Below are positions 25,235 to 37,346 of a DNA stretch of 59,371 nucleotides, piece by piece. Within the stretch, counting starts at the first letter, position 1; each line of letters starts with the position of its first letter. The DNA lies in assembly GCA_905236285.1 (NCBI GenBank), contig CAJOPN010000003.1, forward strand, positions 1-59,371, read 5' to 3'. Both the position numbers and the translations under genes were made by a program. This DNA comes from an uncultured Selenomonadaceae bacterium (GTDB lineage: Bacteria > Bacillota > Negativicutes > Selenomonadales > Selenomonadaceae). The notes under the pieces are model-generated. The model worked only from the letters and a program-made list of their open reading frames with translations. It was not told where the DNA came from and ran no database searches.

Positions 25235-25840
25235 TTACACCTGCCTTGTCAATGAAATTAAAACGATGTTCATTGTTTTTTCCAAAAGTGCAAGTATTTC
25301 ATCAAGTTTTTGAGCAAAATATGTATGAACGAGCAACGCGAAAATTGAAACACAAAGACCTGTCGCAGTTGCAATCAGTGCCTCGCCTATTCCGCCGGTA
25401 ATTGCCAGCGGTTGACCTGCTTGTATGCTGAATATGTTAAATGATTCTATCATTCCACTTATTGTTCCCAACAATCCAAGCAATGGTGCAAGCGTTACAA
25501 TCATTGATAAATAATTTAATCTCGCTCTCAATTTCATTGCTTCTTCATCGTGAGCATTCAATAATGCAAGTTCAATATTTTCTCTGTTCATTGCCGCATC
25601 AATTCCGGCTCGTGCAATTTTTCCGAGTGAATTATTTTCATTTTGACAATATGCAAACGTCGTTTTTATATCCTGCGATTTTAATCTTGCATTTAATCCG
25701 TTCAGAAAATCTTCGCTGTCTTTTATCGCGTAATTATAAAATCTAAATCTTTCTATTCCGATTGCCAAAACTGCTATAGAACTTATCAAAAGCAAATACA
25801 TTATCGGTCCGCCTTTTTCAAAAAGTTCAACTGCATCCAA
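25235..25840 (-). CDS. exbB: MotA/TolQ/ExbB proton channel family protein ExbB
   Basis: ExbB forms the pentameric scaffold of the Ton motor. There are three membrane segments: one near the N-terminus (GGPIMYLLLISSIAVLAIGIE in part) and two in the C-terminal half. The signature APLLGLLGTISGMIESFN and TGGIGEALIATATGLCVSIFALLVH carries the channel threonines. The open frame reaches TTG at 25867, but AGAGGAGAG falls just inside it; TTG at 25840 gives an N-terminus (MDAVELFEKGGPIMY) matching short ExbB proteins, so it is preferred (201 residues). It is the first gene of exbB-exbD-tonB and follows nagZ by 45 bases. Confidence 0.94.
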   Translation of the reverse strand: MDAVELFEKGGPIMYLLLISSIAVLAIGIERFRFYNYAIKDSEDFLNGLNARLKSQDIKTTFAYCQNENNSLGKIARAGIDAAMNRENIELALLNAHDEEAMKLRARLNYLSMIVTLAPLLGLLGTISGMIESFNIFSIQAGQPLAITGGIGEALIATATGLCVSIFALLVHTYFAQKLDEILALLEKTMNIVLISLTRQV

Positions 25841-25885
25841 TAATTTTTCTCTCCTCTCTTTTTTCAAATTATATCATTTCCATTA

Positions 25886-27052
25886 TTAATTGCCTTGCAA
25901 ATATTTTATTTTCATCTTTATTATTCGTCTGACCGATTCGTTTAATCTTTCGTCCGTCAAAATTCCTTCGCGATACGCTTTCATTAATCCGTCAAATATT
26001 GCCTGTTCATGTTCGTATTCGTGACAAATCAAAACAATATCTGCTCCTGCTGTTATAGATTTGACTCCGACATCTGCAAAATCATAATATCGACTTATTG
26101 CTCCCATTTCCATATCATCAGTTATTATTATTCCTTTGAATCCGAGTTCTTCTCTCAATAAATCCTGCATTATTATTTTTGATAAACTCGCGGGATTTTC
26201 AGAATCAAACGCCGGATAATTTACGTGTGTAATCATTATAAAATAATTTTCTTCATTTCCTTCAATCACTTTCTGAAACGGATATATATCTTCATATCTC
26301 AAAGTTTCGGCATCGGCATTTACTATTACTTGATCCAAATGTGAATCGGTTTCGCCTTTCCCTATTCCCGGAAAATGTTTTAAACTGCACATTAAATTTT
26401 CTTCCGAATATCCTTCAACTGCTTTTTGTACAAATTTAAAAACTTCTTCGGCATTTGTACTGTATGATCTTTCATAAGTCGAACCAATATCCGCTACCGG
26501 TGCAAAATTTATATTAAATCCAATTTCTTTTAATTCAACCGATATTTTTTTTGCCCATTCTTTTGCTTGATTCGGATCGCCTGCCTCTCCTATTTTTTGT
26601 TGCGACGGCGGTGGATTTAAATCGTTTTTCATTCTTGCTACAAATCCTCCTTCTTCGTCAACCGCAATGAACAGCGGCAATTTACTTTTATTATTTTTTT
26701 GTATTGATTGATTGAGTTCCTTAACTTGATTTTTCGTCTCCATGTTTCTGTTAAATAAAATTATTCCGCCGAAATGATAATCATTTAACATTTGTGCAGA
26801 ATACTCGTCCAATTTCGTTCCGTGTATTCCGACCATCATCATTTGACCTATTTTTTCTTCGGGAGACATCTTTGATAATATGTCTTCCGCTTTTTCATCA
26901 AGTGTCATTTCTTTATTTGCCGATGCTTTATTTTCGTTTCCATTTTTTTCATTTTCAAACGGCATTGCTACACTTCTTATCATCAAAACTATCATGATTG
27001 CCGCAACAATTAATATCGCCAATCTGTCTTTTCTTAATTTTCTTTTTTCCAT
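25886..27052 (-). CDS. Membrane-anchored GH3 beta-N-acetylhexosaminidase (NagZ-like)
   Basis: A glycoside hydrolase family 3 enzyme that releases GlcNAc from peptidoglycan fragments. An N-terminal membrane segment at about residues 10-28 is followed by a 35-residue linker and the catalytic barrel. Barrel motifs are EKIGQMMMVGIHG, FGGIILFNRNM, LFIAVDEEGGFVARM, CSLKHFPGIGKGETDSHLD and GIIITDDMEMGAIS. The DSH loop and the nucleophile aspartate in TDDMEMG are intact. The uncleaved anchor places it on the periplasmic face, unlike cytosolic E. coli NagZ. The ATG has GAGAGAG upstream, a weak ribosome binding site. The gene lies 15 bases after the EAL protein gene and may share its transcript. Confidence 0.92.
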   Translation of the reverse strand: MEKRKLRKDRLAILIVAAIMIVLMIRSVAMPFENEKNGNENKASANKEMTLDEKAEDILSKMSPEEKIGQMMMVGIHGTKLDEYSAQMLNDYHFGGIILFNRNMETKNQVKELNQSIQKNNKSKLPLFIAVDEEGGFVARMKNDLNPPPSQQKIGEAGDPNQAKEWAKKISVELKEIGFNINFAPVADIGSTYERSYSTNAEEVFKFVQKAVEGYSEENLMCSLKHFPGIGKGETDSHLDQVIVNADAETLRYEDIYPFQKVIEGNEENYFIMITHVNYPAFDSENPASLSKIIMQDLLREELGFKGIIITDDMEMGAISRYYDFADVGVKSITAGADIVLICHEYEHEQAIFDGLMKAYREGILTDERLNESVRRIIKMKIKYLQGN

Positions 27053-27067
27053 TTTAATCTCTCTCTT

Positions 27068-29881
27068 TCATTGTAAAGGTGATGATTCCGAATTTAAAAA
27101 TCCTTGACCGAATTGACAGCCGATTTTTTTCAATAAATCTTCCTGAGATTTTTCTTCTATTCCTTCACATACGACGCGCATTTTTAATTTTTTTCCCATT
27201 TCCGTTATCGCAGTCAATATTTCCTCCATTCGTTTTGATTTTGTTGCTCCGTGTAATATATCACCGTTGATTTTTATTTCGTCTATCGGCAAATGTTCCA
27301 ACAGCTTGAATGATGAATAACTTCTGCCGAAATTGTCAACGGTTATTTTTATTCCGAGTTTTTGAAAGGCTCTTATCATTTTGTCAACATGTTCAAGCTG
27401 TTTTTTGTCGCTCAATAAATTTTCAAATGCTCTTTCATTAAATTCAAGTTTTACTACTCCTTTCGGCAATTTATATTTTTTGAATATACTTTTTATTTTT
27501 TCAATGTAATGTTCTTCAGTCAAATGCAAACTCGATTGATTGACGCTTATCGGTATCATCTCCGATTTTTCATCTATTCGCGACCTCTGTAATTTACAGA
27601 CTTCATCGAATATGAAATAATCCGTCGACAAAATAAATCCGTTTCGTTCAAATATCCCGATAAATTTTTCAGGCAGCAAAAATCCCAATTCCGCACTCTG
27701 CCATCTTATATATGCCTCACAACCTACCGTTTTTAAATTTTTTATTTCATATTCATTTTGATACCACGCTTGAAACTCTCCTTTTTCAAGTGCCGTATTC
27801 ATATATTTTTCTACTTCTTCTTCAAATTCCAATTTTTTTTCAAAATGTGAATCAAACATCAAAACGTCTTCCGTTGCCCATTTGCAGGCTATTTTTGCAT
27901 TGTCGATATTTTTATTTATTTCATTTCCTTTTACTCGGCTGATTCCCGCTTTCATGTTGATCCAAATTCTTGATCCGTTTGTATTTATAAATCCGAATTC
28001 GTTAAGTGAGACCTGAGCATATCGAACTATTTCGGAATTGCTTTTTGCTTTGCAGAGACAAAATAAACTTCCACTTGAATCTCCTATTGTCGTTAAAATA
28101 TTTCGATCGTCTCTTGAAATTCCTTCAGCCATATTTTTCAACTGTGCATCTCTCAATTTTTTGTCCGACATCAAATTATTGTCTTGTTTGTAAAATGACG
28201 CAAATTTTATTACATAAATATTTTCTTCACCTTCAAAATTTTTGTAAATCAATGCCGCCTGTTCTCTGAAATATGTTGCATTGTGCAAGCCGTATCTCGA
28301 ATCGCTATAAGCCATTTGTTTAATAATTTTCGATTGCTTTCTTCTCAAATATATTCTGTAAATTATTGGGGCTCCTATTATAGCCGCCGCAAAAATAAAA
28401 ATTGCAAATGAACGAATCGGATATTGATGAATGAAAAATTGTAAATTTAAATTTGTATTCGCCGCGCTTACGTCTGCATTGACTGACGTTCGGATTTTAC
28501 TTATATCTAAATGATTTACTTCTTTGTTCAAAATTCGCCACAATCTGCTGTCAGATTTATTATATACTCCCAAACTCAATTCATCTGAAAATGCACTTTC
28601 CGATGCCGTGTCCAAATTATAAGTTCCCGCCTCTTCCATTAAATACGGTACTTCACTTCTCGGAGCAAATAATATATCTGCCTTGCCGTCATTCAATAAT
28701 TTGAAACATTCTCTCAAATCTTCCGCAAAAATTCTGTGGTCTTCATCAAATCGCGGATATATAAAATTTTCGGTGTAAAGCAAATTTTTATCGCATGCCG
28801 CCGTCAATGAACCGTCCAAATTTATATTCGGTCGCGTCACCGGAACATATTCAAGCAACAAATATGATTGCGTCGGTGTCATATTCAATTCATTTGCCCA
28901 ACTGAAGTCGCAAACTGCATCTGCTATAAAATCTATTTGTCCACTTTTTATTAATTGTTCCGTTTCAGCCGGCGTTTTTGTATCAACTATTTCTATTTCT
29001 ATATCCAAATCAATCGCTATCTGTTGAATTATTCTCGGAATTACTCCGTGTAATTCTCCTTTGTCGTTTACATATGCATATGGTTTTGCTTTCACCAATA
29101 TTGCCGTTCGTAACTTTTTTTTCTCCTGCAAATATTCTTTTTCTTGTCGATTTAAAATCAAAGGCGAGCCGCTTTCTCTGAAATATTTGTCATTCAATCT
29201 GTTTCTTATATTCGGCTGATCCATCAGCATTTCGTCCATTGCAATATTCATCGCCGCAAGCAAATCTTTTCTGTCACTTCTTACAAGCAGTCTGTAACTT
29301 TGACGATCAAAAATTGATGCAACATTTTTTTCTTTATTCGGTTCAAGCATCGGTGCAATATATCCGTCAAGTTCGCGACGATTGAATGACTCTTCCATTT
29401 CAAAAAACGTCGCAAAATTTACAAGTTCATATTCAAATCCTTCATTCGCGGCTACTTTTTGCAATGACGGAGTCGGAGCATTTGCTGCACACGTTCCTAT
29501 TCTCATATGCGATTGAATTTTTCCGTCATGCGTAATTAATTCCATCGGATAACGTCCTATTACATGATCCGTTCTCGTCACGTTTTGCAATGTCCTGTAG
29601 TCTCCCGGTATTGCAGGCAATAAATCTATCGCTCCGCTTTGAATTTTTTCGCCGCATTCTCTCCATGTCGTACAAGGCACGTATTCAAATTCCCAATTCC
29701 CATACTTCGACAAAAATTCCATATATTCATAGCCGTATCCGCGAAGATGTCCATTTCGATCTTCTTCCAAAAATCCTGTTTCGGGCATATATCCGACTCG
29801 ATATTTTGTTTCGGCAAATATATTCTCATTTAACGCTGTCATCAACAAAAATATTATAATTAAAATTTTTTTCAATCTCAT
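27068..29881 (-). CDS. Signalling protein with two periplasmic solute-binding domains and degenerate GGDEF and EAL domains
   Basis: After a signal sequence, two bacterial solute-binding (SBP_bac_3) domains follow in tandem, at about residues 25-245 (YRVGYMPETGF; AIDLLPAIPGDY) and 255-470 (LRTAILVKAKPYAYV; IDFIADAV). A membrane helix lies near 490-510. The cytoplasmic GGDEF-like domain lacks the signature (GDSSGSLFCL stands near its place). The terminal EAL-like domain has EAYIRW, SVNQSS, LEFNERAFE, DNFGRSYSSFKLLEHLP, EIKINGDIL and VVCEGIEE. Two catalytic positions are changed: DDFG to DNFG and KID to KIN. It probably binds ligands outside and senses or binds cyclic-di-GMP inside rather than making or degrading it; that is inference. 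It is divergent from the EIIC-like operon, 148 bases away. Confidence 0.85.
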   Translation of the reverse strand: MRLKKILIIIFLLMTALNENIFAETKYRVGYMPETGFLEEDRNGHLRGYGYEYMEFLSKYGNWEFEYVPCTTWRECGEKIQSGAIDLLPAIPGDYRTLQNVTRTDHVIGRYPMELITHDGKIQSHMRIGTCAANAPTPSLQKVAANEGFEYELVNFATFFEMEESFNRRELDGYIAPMLEPNKEKNVASIFDRQSYRLLVRSDRKDLLAAMNIAMDEMLMDQPNIRNRLNDKYFRESGSPLILNRQEKEYLQEKKKLRTAILVKAKPYAYVNDKGELHGVIPRIIQQIAIDLDIEIEIVDTKTPAETEQLIKSGQIDFIADAVCDFSWANELNMTPTQSYLLLEYVPVTRPNINLDGSLTAACDKNLLYTENFIYPRFDEDHRIFAEDLRECFKLLNDGKADILFAPRSEVPYLMEEAGTYNLDTASESAFSDELSLGVYNKSDSRLWRILNKEVNHLDISKIRTSVNADVSAANTNLNLQFFIHQYPIRSFAIFIFAAAIIGAPIIYRIYLRRKQSKIIKQMAYSDSRYGLHNATYFREQAALIYKNFEGEENIYVIKFASFYKQDNNLMSDKKLRDAQLKNMAEGISRDDRNILTTIGDSSGSLFCLCKAKSNSEIVRYAQVSLNEFGFINTNGSRIWINMKAGISRVKGNEINKNIDNAKIACKWATEDVLMFDSHFEKKLEFEEEVEKYMNTALEKGEFQAWYQNEYEIKNLKTVGCEAYIRWQSAELGFLLPEKFIGIFERNGFILSTDYFIFDEVCKLQRSRIDEKSEMIPISVNQSSLHLTEEHYIEKIKSIFKKYKLPKGVVKLEFNERAFENLLSDKKQLEHVDKMIRAFQKLGIKITVDNFGRSYSSFKLLEHLPIDEIKINGDILHGATKSKRMEEILTAITEMGKKLKMRVVCEGIEEKSQEDLLKKIGCQFGQGFLNSESSPLQ

Positions 29882-30029
29882 AAAATTTCCTCACTCAAAA
29901 AAATTTTTTCATCTCAAAATATTTATTCGACTTCATTCAATTAAATCCTATGTGTATTTAGAAGGTAAATTAATCTTTGCGTCGAAATTCTTTTAAAAAT
30001 GTTTAAAATTTTTTCAAGGATTGATTTTA

Positions 30030-31325
30030 ATGGGAAATATTTATTCCTTCTGGGAAACTTGGCTGATTCCTCATGTTGAACAATTTTATCACAATAAATA
30101 TTTTACGGCAATTCGCAAAACTTTTTATGTTTTGATTCCGTTCTGGCTTACAATGTCAACTCTTGACGTTATCGACAATTTAATTTTAAATCCGAACGGT
30201 CTTATAATGAGCAGTAAAGGTTTAAATCTCGGTTATTGGATCACCGGCGGATTAAGCGGAGATGATTTTTTAAACAGCGGATTTGCAAATATTTTGTTGA
30301 CTTACAAAAAAATTGTCGACATCGGTTACAAAATAATTACGATTTTAATTGTCTCGATACTTTCAAAATATTTGGCTGAAATTTTTGATTCCGATAAATA
30401 TTTGACGATTTTTTGTTCACTTGCATCATTTTTATTTTTCAGTCAAGTATTGAATACAAATCATTCCGAAATCGGAGATTATTTTTCACGTCGCGGCTAC
30501 TTTTCCGCTTTCTTCGTCGCTTTTACTTCCTCATTTCTTTTTGCGAAATTGACAAAGGTTAAAAAATTAATAATTAAAACTCCCGAATCATTGCCACCTG
30601 AAATGGCAAATTATATTTCAAAAACATTCCCGATTCTTTTGACTTTGATGATTTTTTCTTTGATGTCTTTAATTTTAAATCTTCTCAATCAATCATTTGA
30701 ATCATTTGAAATTTTTTTGTCTCAATCCGATATTTTTCAAGAACCGATTTTTGTAATGCTCTATCAATTTATAGTTTGGATATTGTGGTGGCTCGGTATT
30801 CCCGGTTATGCCGTCACTTCCAAAATTATGGAACTCGGTTATATTCCTGCTCAACTTTCAAATCAAATCGGTGAAAGTTCAAAAATTTTTTCGACAGGAT
30901 TTTTTGAGGCGGGAGTAATTCATGTAATGGGATTGATGATTGCAATTTTGGTTTTTTCTCAACATGATCATTGGAGATCGGTAGCAAAATTTTCTATGAC
31001 GGCAATGTTTTTTAACATTCAAGAAATTTTTATATTCGGACTGCCTGTAATTTTAAATCCGATTTTTTTGGTTCCGTATATTTTGGCACCGCTTGCAAAT
31101 GTTTTTGTCGGTTACATTGCAATTTCATGGGGAATAGTTCCGATTTTTCAAGTAGATATTCCTTGGACGATGCCGTTAATTTTAAGTGCGGCTATTGGTA
31201 CTCATTCAATCATGGGTGCAATTTTACAAATCGTCTGGCTTATCATGGATATTTTTATTTATGCTCCGTTTGTGATAACTGCAAATGCCATAGAAACTTC
31301 AGCCGATAAGGCGGTGAGCCAATGA
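30030..31325 (+). CDS. PTS EIIC-like (lactose/cellobiose family) membrane protein without the GIHG histidine
   Basis: About ten membrane segments with the ChbC/CelB-type EIIC fold. The clear family signature is FFNIQEIFIFGLPVILNPI, containing the conserved Glu (residue 332), followed by FLVPYILAPL. The otherwise conserved WxxGIHG loop reads WWLGIPG (Pro 258), so the histidine that sits by the sugar 6-hydroxyl in ChbC is missing. No EIIA or EIIB gene is nearby. The two genes behind it encode a tethered binding protein and a hybrid kinase, the first overlapping by 4 bases. A receptor or transport-coupled sensor is therefore more likely than phosphotransferase uptake; this is inference. ATG at 30030 has AAGGA 9 bases upstream. 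Confidence 0.8.
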   Translation: MGNIYSFWETWLIPHVEQFYHNKYFTAIRKTFYVLIPFWLTMSTLDVIDNLILNPNGLIMSSKGLNLGYWITGGLSGDDFLNSGFANILLTYKKIVDIGYKIITILIVSILSKYLAEIFDSDKYLTIFCSLASFLFFSQVLNTNHSEIGDYFSRRGYFSAFFVAFTSSFLFAKLTKVKKLIIKTPESLPPEMANYISKTFPILLTLMIFSLMSLILNLLNQSFESFEIFLSQSDIFQEPIFVMLYQFIVWILWWLGIPGYAVTSKIMELGYIPAQLSNQIGESSKIFSTGFFEAGVIHVMGLMIAILVFSQHDHWRSVAKFSMTAMFFNIQEIFIFGLPVILNPIFLVPYILAPLANVFVGYIAISWGIVPIFQVDIPWTMPLILSAAIGTHSIMGAILQIVWLIMDIFIYAPFVITANAIETSADKAVSQ

Positions 31326-32422
31326 GTCCCGAAGAAAAACTTTCAAGACGCTTTTACATTTTAAATGCTGTCGTCGCTTTAATTCTTCTTTTTGCAATTT
31401 TTATTTCAGTCAATCAATTCGGTGCTCAGGCTTGGCAGCAGCGTCAACAAATTGCCGTTATTTTACCGGGCAAAAAAGATCAACTCGGCTGGAATAAATC
31501 TCATTATCTAGCTGCAAAAAATTCTTGTGACGATCTCGACTGCGATTTGATAATTCGTGAAAATGTTCCTTCCGATACAAATTCATGCCGTCAAATTGCC
31601 GATGAACTTTCAAAACGTGGTGTTAAAACCATTGTTTTTGTCAATGCCTGTCGTTTGAATGATTTAATTGAATTTGAAAGAATTTATCCAAAAATTAATT
31701 TTTACACCATTGAATCAATTTCGGTTCTTTACAACGGCGAAAAATTGTCCGTCACTTGCTTTGAGGCCTCTTATCTTGCAGGAATATTGGCGGGACTTCA
31801 TACGAAAACAAATAAAATCGGTTACATTGCTCCTTTTGCCGATTCGGAAATTAATCAGGGAATTAACGCCTTCACAATCGGAGTGAAAAGAGTTAATCCC
31901 GATGCAGAAATTCTTCTGAATTGGACCGGCAGTTTTGATAATCCATTGAGCGAAGAGCAGACTGTTCAAAATTTAAAAGCTGCTCATGCCGATTTTTTAA
32001 CTTATCATCAAAACGGCGAAACAATTCCGAATGTCTGCGCGAGACTCGGAATAAATTTTGTTTCATTCAACGAAGTTTATCCGAACAATCCAAAATGTTT
32101 GGCGGCAATCAAAATTAATTGGGATAAAATTTATAATAATTTAATAAAATACAAAGACATTTACGACATGAAATCAAATTATTCAGCCGGAATAAATCAC
32201 GGAATGGTAGATTTTCAAATCATCGGCGAACTTAGCAAACGCGAAAAAATTTTGATTGAAACTGCTCTTTGGGAAATAAAAAACGGTCGTTTAATTTTTT
32301 CGGGTGAAATTTTCGATCGCAACGGTAATCAAAGATGTGCCGCCAATGAATCTATAAGTTTGAAAAGTCTTCAGGAAAATATGAATTGGCTGGTCAAAGG
32401 AGTGAAAATTGTTGGAAACTGA
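31322..32422 (+). CDS. Membrane-tethered BMP/PnrA-like periplasmic binding protein
   Basis: One N-terminal membrane segment (residues 13-32, [20 protein letters not shown]) is not followed by a lipobox cysteine, so the protein is a tethered extracytoplasmic binding domain. The core has [58 protein letters not shown] and [16 protein letters not shown]. This is the pattern of the BMP (Med/PnrA) family, which binds nucleosides or related ligands. About 370 residues are present in full. The start overlaps the EIIC-like stop (ATGA), and its stop overlaps the kinase start by 14 bases. No ABC transporter accompanies it, so it may present a ligand to the kinase or to the EIIC-like protein. Confidence 0.8.
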   Translation: MSPEEKLSRRFYILNAVVALILLFAIFISVNQFGAQAWQQRQQIAVILPGKKDQLGWNKSHYLAAKNSCDDLDCDLIIRENVPSDTNSCRQIADELSKRGVKTIVFVNACRLNDLIEFERIYPKINFYTIESISVLYNGEKLSVTCFEASYLAGILAGLHTKTNKIGYIAPFADSEINQGINAFTIGVKRVNPDAEILLNWTGSFDNPLSEEQTVQNLKAAHADFLTYHQNGETIPNVCARLGINFVSFNEVYPNNPKCLAAIKINWDKIYNNLIKYKDIYDMKSNYSAGINHGMVDFQIIGELSKREKILIETALWEIKNGRLIFSGEIFDRNGNQRCAANESISLKSLQENMNWLVKGVKIVGN

Positions 32423-34997
32423 AAAATCCAAAAAAAATGTTTTTCAATTCGCGCTGAAATTGGTCAGTCGATTTTTAATTTTTTTAACGATTTTATCTTT
32501 AATCGGCTGGTTAATATTGACAAAAATGGAAAGCATGCTTGAAGCTGAAATAGAAGAATTTGCAGTAAGTCAAGCAGAAATTACGGCTCAAACGGCATCA
32601 GAAAGAATTGACGGCGAATTGATTCAACTTCACAGATACGGCAAACAACTTGAGAACGGCAATTTAAATCCCGAATCTTTAATTTCTGCCATAAATTCAT
32701 CCGAACTCGGAGTTTGGGGCGGTATCGTCGATATAAATTCAAATTTAATTGCAGGTGAAAAGTTGCCTGAAAATTTATCGATTGACATTAAGCAAGCAAT
32801 GAGCGGCGATTCTTTTGCTTTGTATTCGGATAATATCGGTCTTATTATGTTTACTCCGGTTATTTTTAACGGCAATGTTCGTTACGTCATTTACAAGGTT
32901 TATAATGATACCGTCCTGAAAGACAAATATTTTCATCTCGAAAATAAATTCAGTCAAACTATTTTTATCTGTGACACAAATTTAAATAAAATTATCGTGC
33001 CGTATTCCAATTTTTCGGAAGACGATATTTTTTACGATAAGAAAAAAAATTTGCCGCTTGGTTACGACAGAATCATTACAAAAATGAATTCAAGCAATTT
33101 GCATGGAGCAGCAATTCATTCAAATGACATAAATGAAGATTACATTGTTTTCGCATCTGAAGTTCAAGGCAATTTTGTAATCGTCGGTTATTCGGATTGG
33201 AATTATTCGGCGATTGAAGGAATTTTCAGCGTTCACAGAATTGTTGTTTGGGTTTTCTTTCTTTTAATTGTTTTGTTCAGCATTTTTGTTTTGTATTCAT
33301 TCACGGCTGAATTGAAAGTGGCAGAGAGTGATGAACTCAGAGAGGCAAAAGACGATGCTGATCGAGCGAATAAAGCGAAGTCGGAATTTTTGGCGAATAT
33401 GAGTCACGAAATCAGAACTCCTTTAAATGCCGTGCTCGGAATGGACGAAATGATTTTGCGTGAGGCTCCGATGGATTCGCCTTTGAGAACTTACGCTTGG
33501 AATATTAAAAGTGCCGGCGAAACTCTTTTGTCTCTGATTAATGACATTTTGGATTTTTCAAAAATAGAAAGCGGCAAAATGGAAATCGTCGAAACAACTT
33601 ATTATTTGTCTTCAGTACTCAATGATATTTTTAATATGATGAGATTTAAAGCTGAGCAGAAAGGATTAAATTTTAAAATAGAAGTTGATGAAAATGTGCC
33701 TGATGTTTTATTCGGCGATGAAGTCAGAATAAGACAGGTAATTGTAAATATTTTAAATAATTCAGTTAAGTACACAAATGAAGGCAGCGTAACTTTTAAA
33801 GTCGGCTGGAACAGAATGGCAGACGGCTCGGCGATGATGATTTTTTCTTCGATTGATACGGGAATCGGAATTAAAGAAGAAGATCTTCCTAAATTGTTCA
33901 GCAAATTTCAACGTCTCGATCTTCAAAAAAATCGTACGGTCGAAGGAACAGGCTTGGGCTTGTCAATTACGATTAAACTTGTTAAAATGATGAGCGGCGA
34001 TTTAAAAGTTGAGAGCGAATATGGAAAAGGTTCTACGTTTTCAATTATTTTGCCGCAGAAAGTTGAAAAATATGAACCGATAGGAGATTTCAGAGCAAGA
34101 GCTGAAGAATTTATAAAACAGCAAAAAATTTCCGAAGAATCTTTCATTGCTCCCGATGCAAATATTCTTGTCGTCGATGACAGCGATATGAATTTATTTG
34201 TTGTCGAAAATCTTTTAAAGAAAACCAAAATTCAAATTACACGTTCAATGAGCGGAAAAGATTGTCTTGAAAAAATGACTCAAAATCAATACGATATAAT
34301 TTTCCTCGATCATATGATGCCAGAGATGGACGGAATAGAAACGCTTGAACGCTCGAAAAATTTGGAGAACAGTCAAAATCTTTCAACGCCGATAATCGCA
34401 TTAACTGCAAACGCAATAAGCGGAGTCAGAGAAATGTTTTTGAGCAAAGGTTTTACAGATTACTTATCAAAACCTGTTGACGGCAAAATACTTGAAAGAA
34501 TGATTCAAAAATATTTGCCTCCCGAAAAAATTCAAATCATTGAAGATGAAGAAAATGAAAATATCGAATCGGAAGAAGAATTTATTAACGATGAAAATCA
34601 AGAAGAAATTAACGAAAATGAATCAACTGAAGAAAAAAATTTAAATATTGATGTTGATTTGGGAATGGGATATTGCGGCGGAATGGAAGAGATGTACAAG
34701 GAATTTATAAAAATGTTCTGCGACAAAAAATCGGAGACGCAAGAAAAATTGCAAAAGGCATTTGACGACGAAGATTGGCAGAATTACACAACTTTCATTC
34801 ACGCGCTGAAATCCGGATCGTTGAGCGTCGGCGGAAAAATTTTATCTGAACAAGCCAAAGCGTTGGAGATGGCGGGACATGCTTATTTGAACGAAAACGA
34901 CACTTCTCAAATTGAATATATAAAAGAAAATCATCAAAAAGCAATGAAACTTTACGACGATTTTGTAAATGAGGCAATCGAAAGAAAACTTTTTTAA
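32409..34997 (+). CDS. Hybrid sensor histidine kinase with receiver and Hpt domains
   Basis: This 862-residue membrane kinase has an N-terminal helix (about residues 15-36), a 230-residue extracytoplasmic sensor resembling a Cache domain, and a second helix near 277-300. HisKA follows with [19 protein letters not shown], then the ATPase domain ([32 protein letters not shown]), a receiver ([13 protein letters not shown], phospho-acceptor in [11 protein letters not shown]), an acidic linker and a C-terminal Hpt ([14 protein letters not shown]). It starts at tandem TTG codons (32409 or 32412) behind AGGAGTG. All phosphorelay residues are present, but no separate response regulator is encoded near it. 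It overlaps the BMP-like gene and most likely reads that protein's ligand state. Confidence 0.92.
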   Translation: MLETEKSKKNVFQFALKLVSRFLIFLTILSLIGWLILTKMESMLEAEIEEFAVSQAEITAQTASERIDGELIQLHRYGKQLENGNLNPESLISAINSSELGVWGGIVDINSNLIAGEKLPENLSIDIKQAMSGDSFALYSDNIGLIMFTPVIFNGNVRYVIYKVYNDTVLKDKYFHLENKFSQTIFICDTNLNKIIVPYSNFSEDDIFYDKKKNLPLGYDRIITKMNSSNLHGAAIHSNDINEDYIVFASEVQGNFVIVGYSDWNYSAIEGIFSVHRIVVWVFFLLIVLFSIFVLYSFTAELKVAESDELREAKDDADRANKAKSEFLANMSHEIRTPLNAVLGMDEMILREAPMDSPLRTYAWNIKSAGETLLSLINDILDFSKIESGKMEIVETTYYLSSVLNDIFNMMRFKAEQKGLNFKIEVDENVPDVLFGDEVRIRQVIVNILNNSVKYTNEGSVTFKVGWNRMADGSAMMIFSSIDTGIGIKEEDLPKLFSKFQRLDLQKNRTVEGTGLGLSITIKLVKMMSGDLKVESEYGKGSTFSIILPQKVEKYEPIGDFRARAEEFIKQQKISEESFIAPDANILVVDDSDMNLFVVENLLKKTKIQITRSMSGKDCLEKMTQNQYDIIFLDHMMPEMDGIETLERSKNLENSQNLSTPIIALTANAISGVREMFLSKGFTDYLSKPVDGKILERMIQKYLPPEKIQIIEDEENENIESEEEFINDENQEEINENESTEEKNLNIDVDLGMGYCGGMEEMYKEFIKMFCDKKSETQEKLQKAFDDEDWQNYTTFIHALKSGSLSVGGKILSEQAKALEMAGHAYLNENDTSQIEYIKENHQKAMKLYDDFVNEAIERKLF

Positions 34998-35010
34998 AGG
35001 AGAGATTTAA

Positions 35011-37325
<2,315 letters not shown>

Positions 37326-37346
37326 AAAAGAATTGAGATGAAATTA

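Noticed and set aside
29882-30029. Divergent promoters between the EAL protein and the EIIC-like gene
   Set aside because: Several AT-rich -10-like sequences occur, but no convincing -35/-10 pair with 16-18 base spacing was found on either strand.
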